A DNA stretch of 64,000 nucleotides from Agrococcus casei LMG 22410 (GTDB lineage: Bacteria > Actinomycetota > Actinomycetes > Actinomycetales > Microbacteriaceae). Position numbers and translations under genes: made by a program. Every line of letters starts with the position of its first letter. Positions within the stretch are counted from its first letter, which is position 1. The DNA lies in contig NZ_FUHU01000028.1 of the NCBI RefSeq assembly GCF_900163565.1, forward strand, positions 1 through 64,000, read 5' to 3'. Below, piece by piece: positions 63,863-64,000 of the stretch. The notes beneath the pieces are model-generated. The model searched no databases. It worked only from the letters and a program-made list of their open reading frames with translations, and was not told the DNA's origin.

Positions 63863-64000
63863 CTTGGCCTTCGAGAGCTCGATGGCTTTGCGAGCAGCCT
63901 TTCGGGCGCGCTTGCGGTCACGCGCCGCGTCGTACGCCATCGAAAGCCGCAGCCACGACTCCCACGACTCCGGATTGGCCTTGGCATCGTCGCGGGCGAC
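63860..64000 (-). CDS. 3' end of a gene upstream of thyA (partial)
   Basis: The last 46 codons of a gene entering from the right edge. It has a helical NPESWESWLRLSMAYDAAR stretch and a Lys/Arg-rich tail ending SKAK. TPR-like character is possible. Too short to assign. Confidence 0.55.
   Translation of the reverse strand, partial: VARDDAKANPESWESWLRLSMAYDAARDRKRARKAARKAIELSKAK

Overview
The window is high-GC actinobacterial DNA. The housekeeping order (thyA-folA-dapA-rnj, rseP, ispG, proS, nusA...infB-rbfA, truB-ribF) together with DtxR-type iron boxes suggests a member of the Microbacteriaceae; this placement is an inference from gene content only. It has two very different parts: an accessory genomic island (1 to about 26,000) and a dense chromosomal backbone (about 26,040 to 64,000).

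Island, left part (1-11147). An XRE-cupin regulator diverges from a DHA2 drug exporter. An iron-regulated operon follows (TetR, a 56-aa peptide, a siderophore-interacting reductase, an MFS exporter). Next come a second TetR and, diverging from it, a double-length ABC transporter coupled to an RhtX/FptX-like MFS permease. Both iron loci carry a DtxR/IdeR-type iron box lying on a GTG start codon. The ABC gene has a one-base frameshift near 6473. Together these genes look like a siderophore export, uptake and iron-release kit.

Island, middle (11414-21227). An orphan DNA methyltransferase is followed by three overlapping genes with the architecture of an ABC-three-component (ABC-3C) conflict system: nuclease-like effector, small middle component and DUF2326-type ATPase. 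The ATPase is cut after 141 codons by an ISL3-family IS. A second, almost identical IS copy in the same orientation lies 5264 bp away. Between them is a compact four-gene iron module (SIP reductase, ECF S, fused ECF A-A', ECF T) behind a strong iron box, so the region has the form of a composite transposon that has landed in a defence locus.

Island, right part (21247-26039). Two unrecognised genes and a large serine integrase abut the 3' fragment of a MobF/TraA relaxase-helicase gene, followed by a small membrane protein and a double-HTH protein. The serine-integrase element apparently inserted into an older conjugative element.

Backbone (26040-64000). Genes include an MntR-like regulator, murI-rph-rdgB, pncB, an HtrA protease, ribF, truB, panE-like, mutY, an RNase II-like enzyme, rbfA-infB-ylxR, an S9 peptidase, nusA, proS, a MoxR/DUF58/VWA/TPR membrane cluster, an MFS protein, ispG, an RNase HI fusion, rseP, rnj, dapA, folA and thyA. 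Genes are tightly packed: four-base stop/start overlaps within operons, and convergent genes whose stop codons overlap or abut. At least fifteen transcription-unit starts show a TAnnnT hexamer exactly 6-7 bases before the start codon, implying widespread leaderless mRNAs. The same signal places the ylxR start at an ATC codon. An S9 peptidase gene with flanking hairpins splits nusA from ylxR-infB, and rimP is absent from its usual place.
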